From Flavobacterium sp. (GTDB taxonomy: Bacteria; Bacteroidota; Bacteroidia; Flavobacteriales; Flavobacteriaceae): a DNA stretch of 35,765 nucleotides. Positions 14,941 through 22,729 of the stretch are shown here, piece by piece. The DNA lies in contig JAIXTU010000187.1 of NCBI GenBank assembly GCA_027483785.1, positions 1 through 35,765 of the forward strand, read 5' to 3'. A program made the position numbers and the translations under genes. The stretch's first letter is position 1. Each line of letters begins with the position of its first letter. Under the pieces are notes generated by a model. It was not told the DNA's origin. It saw only the letters and a program-made list of their open reading frames with translations, and made no database searches.

Positions 14941-15903
14941 TTAAGCGGTTGCAGCTTGCACGATCAGCGCTAAACCTTTCCAGTCTTCACGACGACAACG
15001 GCCGCCCATTTTCACAAGCCCAGAGTGAATGTCTCCATAATACAATGGGTTATCCATGTCTTGGAAAATTTTCGTTTCTCCAAGTGCTTTGGCCACACTG
15101 TCTTTGTGCCATACAATGCTTGCCAGGTTATCGGTAGCAGCCAAAGCCTCCCCTGGAACGCGGATGGTTCCGTTAGCAGCAATCGCTAAAACCGTTGAGC
15201 GGTCTAGGATTGTGAAAGTTGACCACTTGCCCACGATGCCGTTTGCTAAATCAGCAGTTTGCTGAAAGGCCGCCATTTGATTGTCGGTCAAAGAGTCGAT
15301 GAATTCTTTTAGCGCGTAAGACTCAAGCATTGCGTAACGGTTGTTTTTCGGAACCCCGTCTTTATTGAACTGCGCCATAGCCACATCAAGCTCACGGTAA
15401 GTGAAGGCTTTACGCTGACCTGTTTGGCCATCGATAGGATTAACAGCTACAGCCGCGCCTGTTGTAGGAATTCTGCGCGCGTTCGGAATAAACTCAACGG
15501 TTGTGCTGCCGCCGTTAGCTGGCTTAACACCACGTGCCCAGTTGTAGATCATCTCATCACCAATAACCTCTGCAAGTGTGTTGGTGTGATCGCCGAGCAC
15601 TGAGTCTGTCTTTTCGTAAGATAACTCTGCCTGTTCAGCATAAGTGATCGCCGTTGGATCGGTGGTATACACATCAAGTGCGTACATAATCGCCGTGTCG
15701 CCACGTTGAACAGCCGCCGCTGCTCCAAAACCACGGTTTTTAACCACATTGGGTTTTGCTCCAGCCTGTGGAATGTACACCACAGCACCGCCTTTGACGT
15801 ATTTCGATTCGTCAAAACACAAAGCAAGGTGCGGGTTCTCGCGACGAAGTTTCTCGACGATGTAGGAGGCCCAGAACTCTTGCGGAATTTTTGGATTTGC
15901 CAT
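14941..15903 (-). CDS. Major capsid protein
   Basis: A 320-residue protein that begins MANPKIPQEFWASYIVEKLR. It follows the protease/scaffold gene and is followed by a strong terminator, the usual setting of a highly expressed capsid gene. Features that fit a HK97-fold coat of Mu-like Bacteroidetes phages are the N-terminal helix, KGGAVVYIPQAGAKPNVVKN near 37-56, the segment AEVIGDEMIYNWARGV near 111-126, and the C-terminal SGLVKMGGRCRREDWKGLAL. No collagen-like or decoration domain is present. The ATG is six bases after the upstream stop. Confidence 0.85.
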   Translation of the reverse strand: MANPKIPQEFWASYIVEKLRRENPHLALCFDESKYVKGGAVVYIPQAGAKPNVVKNRGFGAAAAVQRGDTAIMYALDVYTTDPTAITYAEQAELSYEKTDSVLGDHTNTLAEVIGDEMIYNWARGVKPANGGSTTVEFIPNARRIPTTGAAVAVNPIDGQTGQRKAFTYRELDVAMAQFNKDGVPKNNRYAMLESYALKEFIDSLTDNQMAAFQQTADLANGIVGKWSTFTILDRSTVLAIAANGTIRVPGEALAATDNLASIVWHKDSVAKALGETKIFQDMDNPLYYGDIHSGLVKMGGRCRREDWKGLALIVQAATA

Positions 15904-15908
15904 ATTAA

Positions 15909-16922
15909 TTAAGAATTTGATTCAGGAAATTTTGTTTTACGAAGTTGTTCGTACAAGTCCGGATACTGCGTACGCACACGTTCCAAGTGACCTTGTTGGT
16001 ATAGGGTATCCCAGTCTTTACCTTGCAGGTCCGCAAGGTCTGCCGCGTCTGGCGTTTCACCGGAAATCAGCGTTTGTGCCGGCATCGTTGAAATTAAATC
16101 CGCAAGGCCGTCAGGATTGTGCGCATAATCTTTAGCTAGTTTTTCAGCCAAGGCAACAGTTAGCTTTTTGTCGGTTTTACCTTTGTCGATCAAGTCTTGG
16201 ACTCGGGTTCGAGTGGTTTCTGCTTTCAAGTCTTGCAACTCTGTTGAAACGGTGTTTAAAGACTCTTGTAATTCGTCAGCTTTCGCGGCACGATCGGCTA
16301 AATCTTGAACCGCTTGATTAAATTCGTCTTGCGATGCACTATCGCTAAGGTTAAGAGCCGCCAGAACGGTTGCGGCTAGCAATACACTTTTACTCATATC
16401 CGATGTTTTAGGTTTTACAAAGTCTGCTAGATCAAGGTCTGCTCCATCACTGTCGTATAAATTGGCAAGTGCCCCGTGATTCCCAGGTATGTCAACGAGC
16501 GAAATTTCGCGCGGATACCACTTGACCAGCGTGGGACCTTTTTGCCCTGGAAGCATCAGTTCCGGCGCATTCGAGGCTTCGAGCACTACAATTTTGCCGC
16601 ATGACGCAGCATTCAAAAAGCCGCTTTCAATCTCAGCGATGGTGCGCTCGGCGTCGGGATGCTTTAAATTAATTACGGGCTTGGCGTATATCTTATCGCC
16701 ATCCACACGAAAGTCCTCCCAGCGAACAACTACGCCGTTATCTCGATTGTGCATTTTAAAACCGATCGGATTCTTTTCAAACTGATCAACCATGCAGCCA
16801 GAAGTGAGACAGCGGTAGCCGTACACATTCACTGACTCATCGGTCCAGCAGTATTCGCGATCGATTTTTTTGAAGTTTTCCATTGAACTCGCAGTTCTTA
16901 TTCTGTTAGAGATAGCAAACAT
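15909..16922 (-). CDS. Prohead protease fused to scaffold domain
   Basis: A 337-residue protein. Residues 20-170 look like a HK97-type serine prohead protease: NPIGFKMHNRDNG at 51-63 with candidate His58, and NAASCGKIVV at 104-113 with candidate Ser107. The C-terminal half is helical and charged (DRAAKADELQESLNTVSTEL near 212-231) and fits an assembly scaffold that would be digested on maturation. A fused protease-scaffold replaces the Mu I/Z pair. The start at 16922 and an in-frame ATG at 16883 (MENFKKIDREYC) are both possible. It is the first gene of the leftward virion block. Confidence 0.8.
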   Translation of the reverse strand: MFAISNRIRTASSMENFKKIDREYCWTDESVNVYGYRCLTSGCMVDQFEKNPIGFKMHNRDNGVVVRWEDFRVDGDKIYAKPVINLKHPDAERTIAEIESGFLNAASCGKIVVLEASNAPELMLPGQKGPTLVKWYPREISLVDIPGNHGALANLYDSDGADLDLADFVKPKTSDMSKSVLLAATVLAALNLSDSASQDEFNQAVQDLADRAAKADELQESLNTVSTELQDLKAETTRTRVQDLIDKGKTDKKLTVALAEKLAKDYAHNPDGLADLISTMPAQTLISGETPDAADLADLQGKDWDTLYQQGHLERVRTQYPDLYEQLRKTKFPESNS

Positions 16923-17040
16923 CTACACTTTCTTAACGCCTTGAAAATAAGTGCGCAAGCCTTGCTTGACTTTTTTTAACAGCCGCGTTTTCGCCGCATT
17001 TTTGTCAATAAAGAAGCTGGAACAGCTTCTTTAGAAACGT
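16923..17040. promoter_or_regulatory. Divergent late control region with 11-bp hairpin
   Basis: This 118-base gap separates the leftward virion block from the rightward packaging block, so both late promoters must lie here or nearby. A perfect 11-bp inverted repeat with a three-base loop occupies 17009-17019 and 17023-17033 (AAAGAAGCTG pairing with CAGCTTCTTT). It sits a few bases before the small-terminase ATG. A smaller palindrome around GCAAGCCTTGC lies near 16953-16963. No clear TAnnTTTG promoter was found, so transcription probably needs a phage activator. The hairpin could be an activator site or an mRNA leader structure. Confidence 0.45.
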
Positions 17041-17484
17041 ATGGGATTATCAAAAAAAGAAGAGCGCGAGTACGCGAAAATGCTATTTGTAAACGATCGG
17101 CTTACTGTTGAACAAGTAGCCGAGCGCGTGGGCGTGTCTGCACGCTCGATCGGGCGTTGGAAAACCGAGGATAACTGGGAACACTTACGTAAAAGTTTGC
17201 TCATCACCAAAGAGAAGCAACTCACGCACTGGTACAATCAGCTCGATGCAATGAATGAAGCTATTGCCAAGCGCGAACCAGCCGTTCCTGAGAGCAAAGA
17301 AGCCGACACGATGTCCAAGATATCGGCAAACATCAAACGCTTAGAGGTAGAAACGGGACTAGGCGAATACGTTGAAGTTGGGCGAAAAGTCCTTCAATTT
17401 ATACAAGAGGTGGATTTAAGTCACGCCAAACTATTCAAAGATTACTTCGATGAGTTCATTTCTTCAAAACTAAAAGGAAAGTAA
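17041..17484 (+). CDS. Small terminase subunit (DUF1804 / HTH type)
   Basis: A 147-residue protein with an N-terminal helix-turn-helix: LTVEQVAERVGVSARSIGRW near 21-40. This is followed by coiled regions (IKRLEVETGLGEYVEVGRKV near 97-116). An HTH protein just before the large terminase fits the DNA-recognition subunit of the packaging motor. In Mu-like phages it recognises the left end of the integrated genome for headful packaging. The gene lies one base before the large terminase ATG. Confidence 0.8.
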   Translation: MGLSKKEEREYAKMLFVNDRLTVEQVAERVGVSARSIGRWKTEDNWEHLRKSLLITKEKQLTHWYNQLDAMNEAIAKREPAVPESKEADTMSKISANIKRLEVETGLGEYVEVGRKVLQFIQEVDLSHAKLFKDYFDEFISSKLKGK

Positions 17485-17485
17485 C

Positions 17486-19012
17486 ATGAAGCTCACGGAC
17501 AAAGATCACTTGCAGGCGTGGCGGGAGTTTTGCGACAATATGGATCGCGCAACTCCGATTGACCAAAATGAGACTCAGCAGGGGAAGCTCAAAAGAATTA
17601 AGCGGTTAGAGGCTGATGACGAAGCTTGGTTTAAATACTACTTTCCCAACTTCTACACCTCTGAACCTGCCGATTTTCACAAAAAGTCGACTAGACGCGT
17701 CATGACTAAAGACGAACTGTATATCGTTCGCTCCTGGTCGCGTGAGCTCTCCAAGTCCGGACGTACCATGATGGAAGTTCTGAAGCTGTGTTTGACAGGC
17801 AAAAAGAAAACGGTTTTGCTTGCCTCGGCCAGTTACGACTCAGCTGTTAACTTATTGCTGCCATACAAAGGTATTTTAGAAAGCAACAATCGTATCATTC
17901 AAGACTACGGCGTTCAAAAGCGGCCTGGCAGCTGGAGTGATGGTAAATTCGTTACTCGAAAAGGAGTGTCGTTTCGCGCGCTCGGAAAAGGCCAAAGCCC
18001 ACGGGGTGCTCGAAATAATGAAGCCCGTCCGGATGTAATCCTTATCGACGATATCGATACCGACGAAGAAGTACGTAATCCAGACCTAATCAAAGAAGCA
18101 ATTAAGTGGATTGAGCAGGCGCTTATTCCAACACGTTCAGTTAGCAAAGGATTACTAATTATTGCCTGTGGAAACATAATTGCAAAAGAATGCTGTATCA
18201 CAGCGATGGGTGCTAAAGCCGACTATTGGGAAGTGGTAAACATTCGCGATAAAAACGACAAGAGCTCTTGGCCACAAAAGAACGCTGAGGCAGATATCCA
18301 AAGAATTGAAAACATGATTTCCTACGAATCTTTTCAGAAGGAATACATGAACAATCCGATGGATGGCGGCGACACTTTCAAAGAATTGACATTCGAACAA
18401 CTGCCTCAGATGCGCCATTGTGATTTTGTAGTGATTTATGCCGATCCTGCAACTAGTAATCGCGAAGTGTCAAAAGCCAGTTCTAAAGCCATTGTAATTG
18501 TAAGCAACAAAGGTTTTAGATTCCATGTACATAAAGCCTGGGTAGATCAAATGAGTAATGCAACGTTCTGCGAAATCTTATTCGTGGCCTACGAACTGTG
18601 TAAAAAAGCAGGTGTCGATACTCCTTTTTTATTTATCGAAAATAACACGCTTCAAGACCCTTTTTACGAACAGGTTTTATTGCCGCATATTTATCGCATC
18701 AGCAATGAGCGAAATGTTTCATTACCCATTACGCCCGACACACGAAAAAAGCCGGACAAGTTTGTCCGTATTGAAGGAACGCTGGAACCTAAAAACAGAC
18801 TCGGCAACTTAGTTTTCAATGCCTCAGAAAAAGACAATCCCGGTATGCAGAAACTCGAGGCGCAATTTCTGTCGTTCTCGCGAAAAGCCAAACTGATGGA
18901 CGGACCCGACGCCGTGGAAGGTGCTGTAAAAGTTATTGAAGACAAAGTGGTTTCTCAAGCCAATGATTCCATCGAAACATTTAAACGCAAACCAACCTCT
19001 AAACGTTTTTAA
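17486..19012 (+). CDS. Large terminase subunit (packaging ATPase and nuclease)
   Basis: A 508-residue TerL. A divergent Walker A-like stretch, RSWSRELSKSGRT, lies at 82-94. Walker B VILIDDID is at 184-191 with DEE following. A coupling-type region RALGKGQSPRGARNNEARPD precedes Walker B at 164-183. The C-terminal RNase H-like nuclease starts at FVVIYADPATSNREVSK with Asp320 and continues to about residue 490. Length fits Mu gp28-type terminases of Bacteroidetes phages. It cuts and pumps phage DNA into proheads; for a transposable phage it should package host flanks. Confidence 0.9.
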   Translation: MKLTDKDHLQAWREFCDNMDRATPIDQNETQQGKLKRIKRLEADDEAWFKYYFPNFYTSEPADFHKKSTRRVMTKDELYIVRSWSRELSKSGRTMMEVLKLCLTGKKKTVLLASASYDSAVNLLLPYKGILESNNRIIQDYGVQKRPGSWSDGKFVTRKGVSFRALGKGQSPRGARNNEARPDVILIDDIDTDEEVRNPDLIKEAIKWIEQALIPTRSVSKGLLIIACGNIIAKECCITAMGAKADYWEVVNIRDKNDKSSWPQKNAEADIQRIENMISYESFQKEYMNNPMDGGDTFKELTFEQLPQMRHCDFVVIYADPATSNREVSKASSKAIVIVSNKGFRFHVHKAWVDQMSNATFCEILFVAYELCKKAGVDTPFLFIENNTLQDPFYEQVLLPHIYRISNERNVSLPITPDTRKKPDKFVRIEGTLEPKNRLGNLVFNASEKDNPGMQKLEAQFLSFSRKAKLMDGPDAVEGAVKVIEDKVVSQANDSIETFKRKPTSKRF

Positions 19013-19013
19013 A

Positions 19014-19475
19014 ATGCCACTAGTTACCGTAGAAGATTTACAAACGGAATTGTATCCGGAGATAATCGACCAAATCACACGCAACAACGAACAGGAGGTG
19101 CTGGATCAAATCGCTGCAGCAGAAAGTTTTGCCAAAGGATTTTTGTTTAAGTACGATACCATTGCCTTATTCGGAACCGACACGCAGGCACCAACTGTAG
19201 TGGACGAGAATTTAAAAAAGGTCATCAAGATCATTGCAAGTTATTGGTTGCTTCGCAAATCGAGCCCAAACAGTTCCTTAGACTTATACCGGGAGGATTG
19301 GCAGCTTATGATCGGAACCAAGCAGGAGCCTGGATGGCTTACTGATGTAAAAGAAGGACGCATCAATCCGGATTGGCCGTATAAGCCAAACGATCCTTCA
19401 ACTGAAATAGCTGAAGACAAACAGCACGCAGACGTTTCATTTTCTTCTAATCGTAAAAGACAAAACTCATTTTAA
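19014..19475 (+). CDS. Head-tail connector protein, Mu gp36 / DUF1320-like
   Basis: A 153-residue protein from the ATG at 19014, chosen because the longer frame from 18936 lies inside the terminase gene. MPLVTVEDLQTELYPEIIDQ starts it. Residues around LDQIAAAESFAKGFLFKYDT (near 29-48) give the DUF1320 pattern of a helix with small residues. The C-terminal 30 residues are polar and probably disordered. It lies between terminase and portal instead of after the capsid gene as in Mu. The final stop overlaps the portal start as TAATG. Confidence 0.65.
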   Translation: MPLVTVEDLQTELYPEIIDQITRNNEQEVLDQIAAAESFAKGFLFKYDTIALFGTDTQAPTVVDENLKKVIKIIASYWLLRKSSPNSSLDLYREDWQLMIGTKQEPGWLTDVKEGRINPDWPYKPNDPSTEIAEDKQHADVSFSSNRKRQNSF

Positions 19476-20821
19476 TGGCAAAGGTTAATAAAACAACAAA
19501 GGCAACTGAACCAATAATCGTACACGATCTTACACTGGTAGCGCCTGATCGCACGCCAAAAGATATTGGAAAGTTAAAAGAATCAATTACTGCCGCCGAG
19601 GCAATTCATTATCCAAATCGAGTACAGCTCTACGATTTATACCACGACGTACTCTCGGTAGACGGTTACCTTCGCGGCATTAAAGATAAACGCATTAAAT
19701 CTGTTTTAAACAAACGGATTAAATTCGTTGACAAGGAGGGTAAAGAAATCCGATCGACAACCGACGCTATCAATTCCAAAGCAGGGCGCGAGGTGATCAA
19801 TCAAATCATGCAGAGCCTGTTCTGGGGAGTCAGCGGTATGGAGTTTGTCGTTGGCGATGAGTTTAAAGTCGTCGAAATTGAACGCAAACACATCAAACCT
19901 GAGAAAGGTCTGATAACGCGATCGCAATACGGGTTATCACCGCAGGACGGATATGTCATTGATGATTTGCCTTTTGTCTGGGTTGTAGGTAACCCGAAAG
20001 ATTTAGGGCTGCTGTTGCCATGTAGTATGTACTCGATATATAAACGTGGGAACTACGGCGATTGGGCGCAGTATATTGAAATTTTCGGACACCCCGTACG
20101 TGTCATTTACTACGACGCATACGACACGAAAACAAAAGAAGAGCTTCGGAAAATATTGAACGAAACGGGAAGCAGTTTAGCAATGATGTTGCCTAAACAA
20201 GCGCAGTTTGAAATGAAGGATGGCAAATCATCTAACGGCGATGGCAAGCTTCAAGACCTCTTTAGAGGAGCTTTAAATGACGAGATGGCTATTTGTGTTC
20301 TCGGAAATACCGAAACCACTACTTCGTCTACCAGTTCTGGTTACGCACAATCCAAAGAGCACGGTGAACAGCAGGATGAAATTACTGCAGCTGATCTGAT
20401 CTTTGTTGAACAGGAGCTTAACTCTGCTAAGTTTTTGGGAATCTTAGCTAGTTATGGCTTAGATGTAAACGGTAAGTTTGAGTTTGAGCTGGAGCTGAAT
20501 TTAGCAAAACTCAAACTTCGTTTAGAAATTGATTCGGTTGTGTGTAAAATTGTTCCAATAGCAGACGACTATTGGTACAAAACATACGGCATCACCAAGC
20601 CCGATAACTACGATGAGTTGAAGGCAAAAATGGAATCGAGTCAGCAAGCTGTACAAGCTCCAGAACCTCCGGAACCAGTTGATCCAAAAAGCAAAAAGCC
20701 GGTAGCGAAAAAGCCTGTTATTAAACCCGAAGAGGATTCACTGGCAGTGCCGATGTCTTATTCTTTACGCCGTCGAATTTTTACAGCCTTAGCCGATTTT
20801 TTCGACCGAGCCCAACATTAG
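19475..20821 (+). CDS. Portal protein, DUF935 (Mu gp29-like)
   Basis: A 448-residue portal. The DUF935 pattern is visible: DVLSVDGYLRGIKDKRIKSV near 58-77, VSGMEFVVGDEFKVVEIERK near 119-138, then YGDWAQYIEIFGHPVRVIYY near 195-214 and GILASYGLDVNGKFEFELEL near 319-338. A Pro/Lys-rich linker (PEPPEPVDPKSKKPVAKKP) precedes a short helix ending in ADFFDRAQH. The last codons contain a T TTT TTC slip site (20797-20803) and a hairpin spanning the stop, from which the MuF frame can be entered by -1 shift. It forms the twelve-part DNA gate at one head vertex. Confidence 0.9.
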   Translation: MAKVNKTTKATEPIIVHDLTLVAPDRTPKDIGKLKESITAAEAIHYPNRVQLYDLYHDVLSVDGYLRGIKDKRIKSVLNKRIKFVDKEGKEIRSTTDAINSKAGREVINQIMQSLFWGVSGMEFVVGDEFKVVEIERKHIKPEKGLITRSQYGLSPQDGYVIDDLPFVWVVGNPKDLGLLLPCSMYSIYKRGNYGDWAQYIEIFGHPVRVIYYDAYDTKTKEELRKILNETGSSLAMMLPKQAQFEMKDGKSSNGDGKLQDLFRGALNDEMAICVLGNTETTTSSTSSGYAQSKEHGEQQDEITAADLIFVEQELNSAKFLGILASYGLDVNGKFEFELELNLAKLKLRLEIDSVVCKIVPIADDYWYKTYGITKPDNYDELKAKMESSQQAVQAPEPPEPVDPKSKKPVAKKPVIKPEEDSLAVPMSYSLRRRIFTALADFFDRAQH

Positions 20822-20827
20822 TTGGGC
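20797..20827 (+). promoter_or_regulatory. Candidate -1 programmed frameshift signal (portal to MuF)
   Basis: The zero frame reads GAT TTT TTC GAC. The heptamer T TTT TTC at 20797-20803 is a perfect X XXY YYZ slip site. Six bases later a perfect 7-bp stem pairs GCCCAAC (20810-20816) with GTTGGGC (20821-20827) around the loop ATTA, and the portal TAG (20819-20821) lies within it. The -1 frame is the MuF frame, open from 20725 to 22072 without any ATG before the MuF core. No T run follows the hairpin, so it is not a terminator. The layout is seen in the sequence; use by ribosomes is inference. Confidence 0.7.
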
Positions 20828-22074
20828 AATTACAGCACCTTTATGATCTGAAGTGCGACACTTGTAACGGCGATGTTCCGGACCTTGCCGCAGGTGATTC
20901 GCTCGATACTATTTACAATCAAATCGCGAAATCGCTTTTAGACGGTACTGCCTCTGAAATTAACGCAGACTTACATCTGTATACAGCTAATCGATTGATT
21001 GAAGCTTTGAATAAAGGTTTAGGCATTACCACATTAGCTTACGATTCAGATTTAGGCGAATTGGTTAGTGCGCTGCAACGAAATATCTATGCATTTTCAG
21101 CGGCAAAAAGCTTTACTCAAATGAAACACTTTCGTGATCTAATGATTGGAGCTGATGGTAAACTTTTAGAGTACGGCTCTTTTCGCAAGGTAGTATCTGA
21201 TCAAGGATACATTTTTAACAACAACTATTTAAAAGCGGAATACCATGTGGCCAAATACAGCGCGGTGATGGCCAATAAATGGGAAAACTTGACTTCTGAA
21301 TATTTGGAATATTCCACGGTGGGTGATCGTAGAGTACGTCCGGAGCACGCACGATTAGACAAGTTTACCGCTTTTAAATCTGATCCGGTTTGGAACAAAA
21401 TTTACCCGATTAAAGCATGGGGTTGCCGCTGTACAGTTGTTCCTGGTAAGGCACAAAATGCTGAAAAAACGATGACCTCCATCGAAGCCGCGCAGATGAT
21501 GAAGCCGCTTATTAAAGATACAATCTTCGATAATCATGTGGGTAAAAGTAGAACGGTCTTTACAGATAAACATCCTTTTTTTAAGTTCAATAACAAGAGG
21601 GCGACTTGGCGGCAGTATGGACTTAAGTCTGAGGCCTACATAAAGGAAGGCAACTTACCAACTTTTGAGCCTAAAACTCGAGAACAGTATTTTGAATGGT
21701 GGAGAAATCAACCGAAATCACACAGCACTGGCATCATCGTAAAAGACGTGCTTAATAGAGAAATTTTGTTAGACGAATATACAAAAGGAATGATGGGAAC
21801 GGCGAACCGGTATTTTAGAGACCACGTTTTAATCGGCCCTAAATCAAGCGAGAAACGCCATGAGTTTGCTTGGTTAGCTCCCGACATTCTTGAAAACCCT
21901 GACGAAATTTGGTTACAAGAAAAGCAAACGAATTACATAAAATACTTTGAAGGTGCAACCATTAAGCTCGTGATTGTTGACGGTAAAAGGGCTAAGACGA
22001 TGTTTAGGTTTTACGAGGTCGATTCAGGCGAACTATCCGATGCACGAAGCGGGCTGCTTATGTATAGAAAATAG
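20803..22074 (+). CDS. MuF head morphogenesis protein with C-terminal PBECR-type nuclease domain
   Basis: The reading frame has no ATG; it is given here from the -1 slip point, 423 residues. Before the first non-ATG start candidate (TTG at 20995) it already encodes protein-like sequence such as LVGQLQHLYDLKCDTCNGDV. The MuF core lies near 122-215: helices, GDRRVRPEHARLDKF near 174-188 and the AWGCRC motif at 205-210. Residues about 310-423 resemble the phage Barnase-EndoU-ColicinE5/D-RelE-like nuclease group: NREILLDEYTKGMMG, LENPDEIWLQEKQTNY, then AKTMFRFYEVDSG and RSGLLMYRK at the end. MuF proteins are injected or placed in the prohead, so a nuclease tail suggests a delivered toxin. The portal-MuF fusion would be about 866 residues. 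Confidence 0.8.
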   Translation, partial: RPSPTLVGQLQHLYDLKCDTCNGDVPDLAAGDSLDTIYNQIAKSLLDGTASEINADLHLYTANRLIEALNKGLGITTLAYDSDLGELVSALQRNIYAFSAAKSFTQMKHFRDLMIGADGKLLEYGSFRKVVSDQGYIFNNNYLKAEYHVAKYSAVMANKWENLTSEYLEYSTVGDRRVRPEHARLDKFTAFKSDPVWNKIYPIKAWGCRCTVVPGKAQNAEKTMTSIEAAQMMKPLIKDTIFDNHVGKSRTVFTDKHPFFKFNNKRATWRQYGLKSEAYIKEGNLPTFEPKTREQYFEWWRNQPKSHSTGIIVKDVLNREILLDEYTKGMMGTANRYFRDHVLIGPKSSEKRHEFAWLAPDILENPDEIWLQEKQTNYIKYFEGATIKLVIVDGKRAKTMFRFYEVDSGELSDARSGLLMYRK

Positions 22075-22137
22075 AAAAGTGAAACTATATCAGTCGGGCA
22101 AGTTGGGTTAGAACTACCGAAATCATGTTTCACTTTT
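22075..22137 (+). repeat. 11-bp inverted repeat bracketing a 41-base loop after MuF-toxin gene
   Basis: AAAAGTGAAAC at 22075-22085, starting at the first base after the MuF stop, is perfectly complementary to GTTTCACTTTT at 22127-22137. The 41-base loop can make smaller pairs (TCGG near 22093 with CCGA near 22117). At 91 bases the gap 22075-22165 is the longest in an otherwise overlapping operon. The right arm ends in four T, so weak termination is possible. It could also protect mRNA, or be a small RNA bound by the nuclease domain. No reading frame of note lies in it. Confidence 0.5.
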
Positions 22138-22165
22138 ACATTGCAAGTATAGTAAAAAATTCAAT

Positions 22166-22729
22166 ATGAAGCCCGAACAGTTTTCAATCGAATTAAAAAA
22201 GGCGTCCGAGCAACTCGAGCGTTTTGCGACAACACGCTTTCCAGCGGTTGCTGCTGAGATAACCGAGCGCTTTATAAACGGTAACTTTCGGGCGCAAGGA
22301 TGGCAAGGCGAGGGCTTTAGTAAGTGGCCTAAAAGTAAAGGCGGACGTGGAACTACCTTAGTTGATACCGGAACCATGCGCGCGGCAACGTACATTGTTT
22401 CGGGACCCGGACAAATTACCATTCGCAACTCTACACCGTATGCAAAAGCACACAACGAGGGTTTTAGGGGAACGGTAAGCGTATCGGCGCATACGCGCAA
22501 CAAGTATACACGTTTTAAAGTTGGTACCGGTCGATTAACCAAAACAGGTCGCGAACGCAAAGTTTCAATGATGGCCAAAACAGGCTCTACAAGCGTAAAA
22601 GCACACACACGTAAGGTTAACATACCGCAACGACAATTTATACCCACAGCAAGCTCCGGAAGCCCTGTATTGAGCCGAGCTATTGAGCGGCAAGTTGTAA
22701 ATGAACTAAAACACATTATTACATTATGA
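22166..22729 (+). CDS. Phage virion morphogenesis protein (Mu gpG / P2 gpS-like)
   Basis: A 187-residue protein. FPAVAAEITERFINGNFRAQ near 25-44, then WQGEGFSKWPKSKGGRGTTL near 46-65, and LVDTGTMRAATYIVSGPGQI near 65-84 followed by YAKAHNEGFRG match the phage_tail_S / virion morphogenesis family, including the LVDTGxLR-type motif and the AxxHNxG motif. A basic insert (RTKTGRERK-type) lies in the middle. Role: tail completion and head-to-tail joining. It overlaps the next gene by four bases. Confidence 0.85.
   Translation: MKPEQFSIELKKASEQLERFATTRFPAVAAEITERFINGNFRAQGWQGEGFSKWPKSKGGRGTTLVDTGTMRAATYIVSGPGQITIRNSTPYAKAHNEGFRGTVSVSAHTRNKYTRFKVGTGRLTKTGRERKVSMMAKTGSTSVKAHTRKVNIPQRQFIPTASSGSPVLSRAIERQVVNELKHIITL

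Noticed and set aside
20810..20827. Terminator after the portal gene
   Set aside because: The 7-bp stem has no T run after it, and coding sequence of MuF continues through it.
20803..20994. MuF as a pseudogene or truncated gene lacking a start
   Set aside because: The frame is intact for 423 codons, protein-like before the first TTG, and preceded by a textbook slip site and hairpin; decay would not preserve these.
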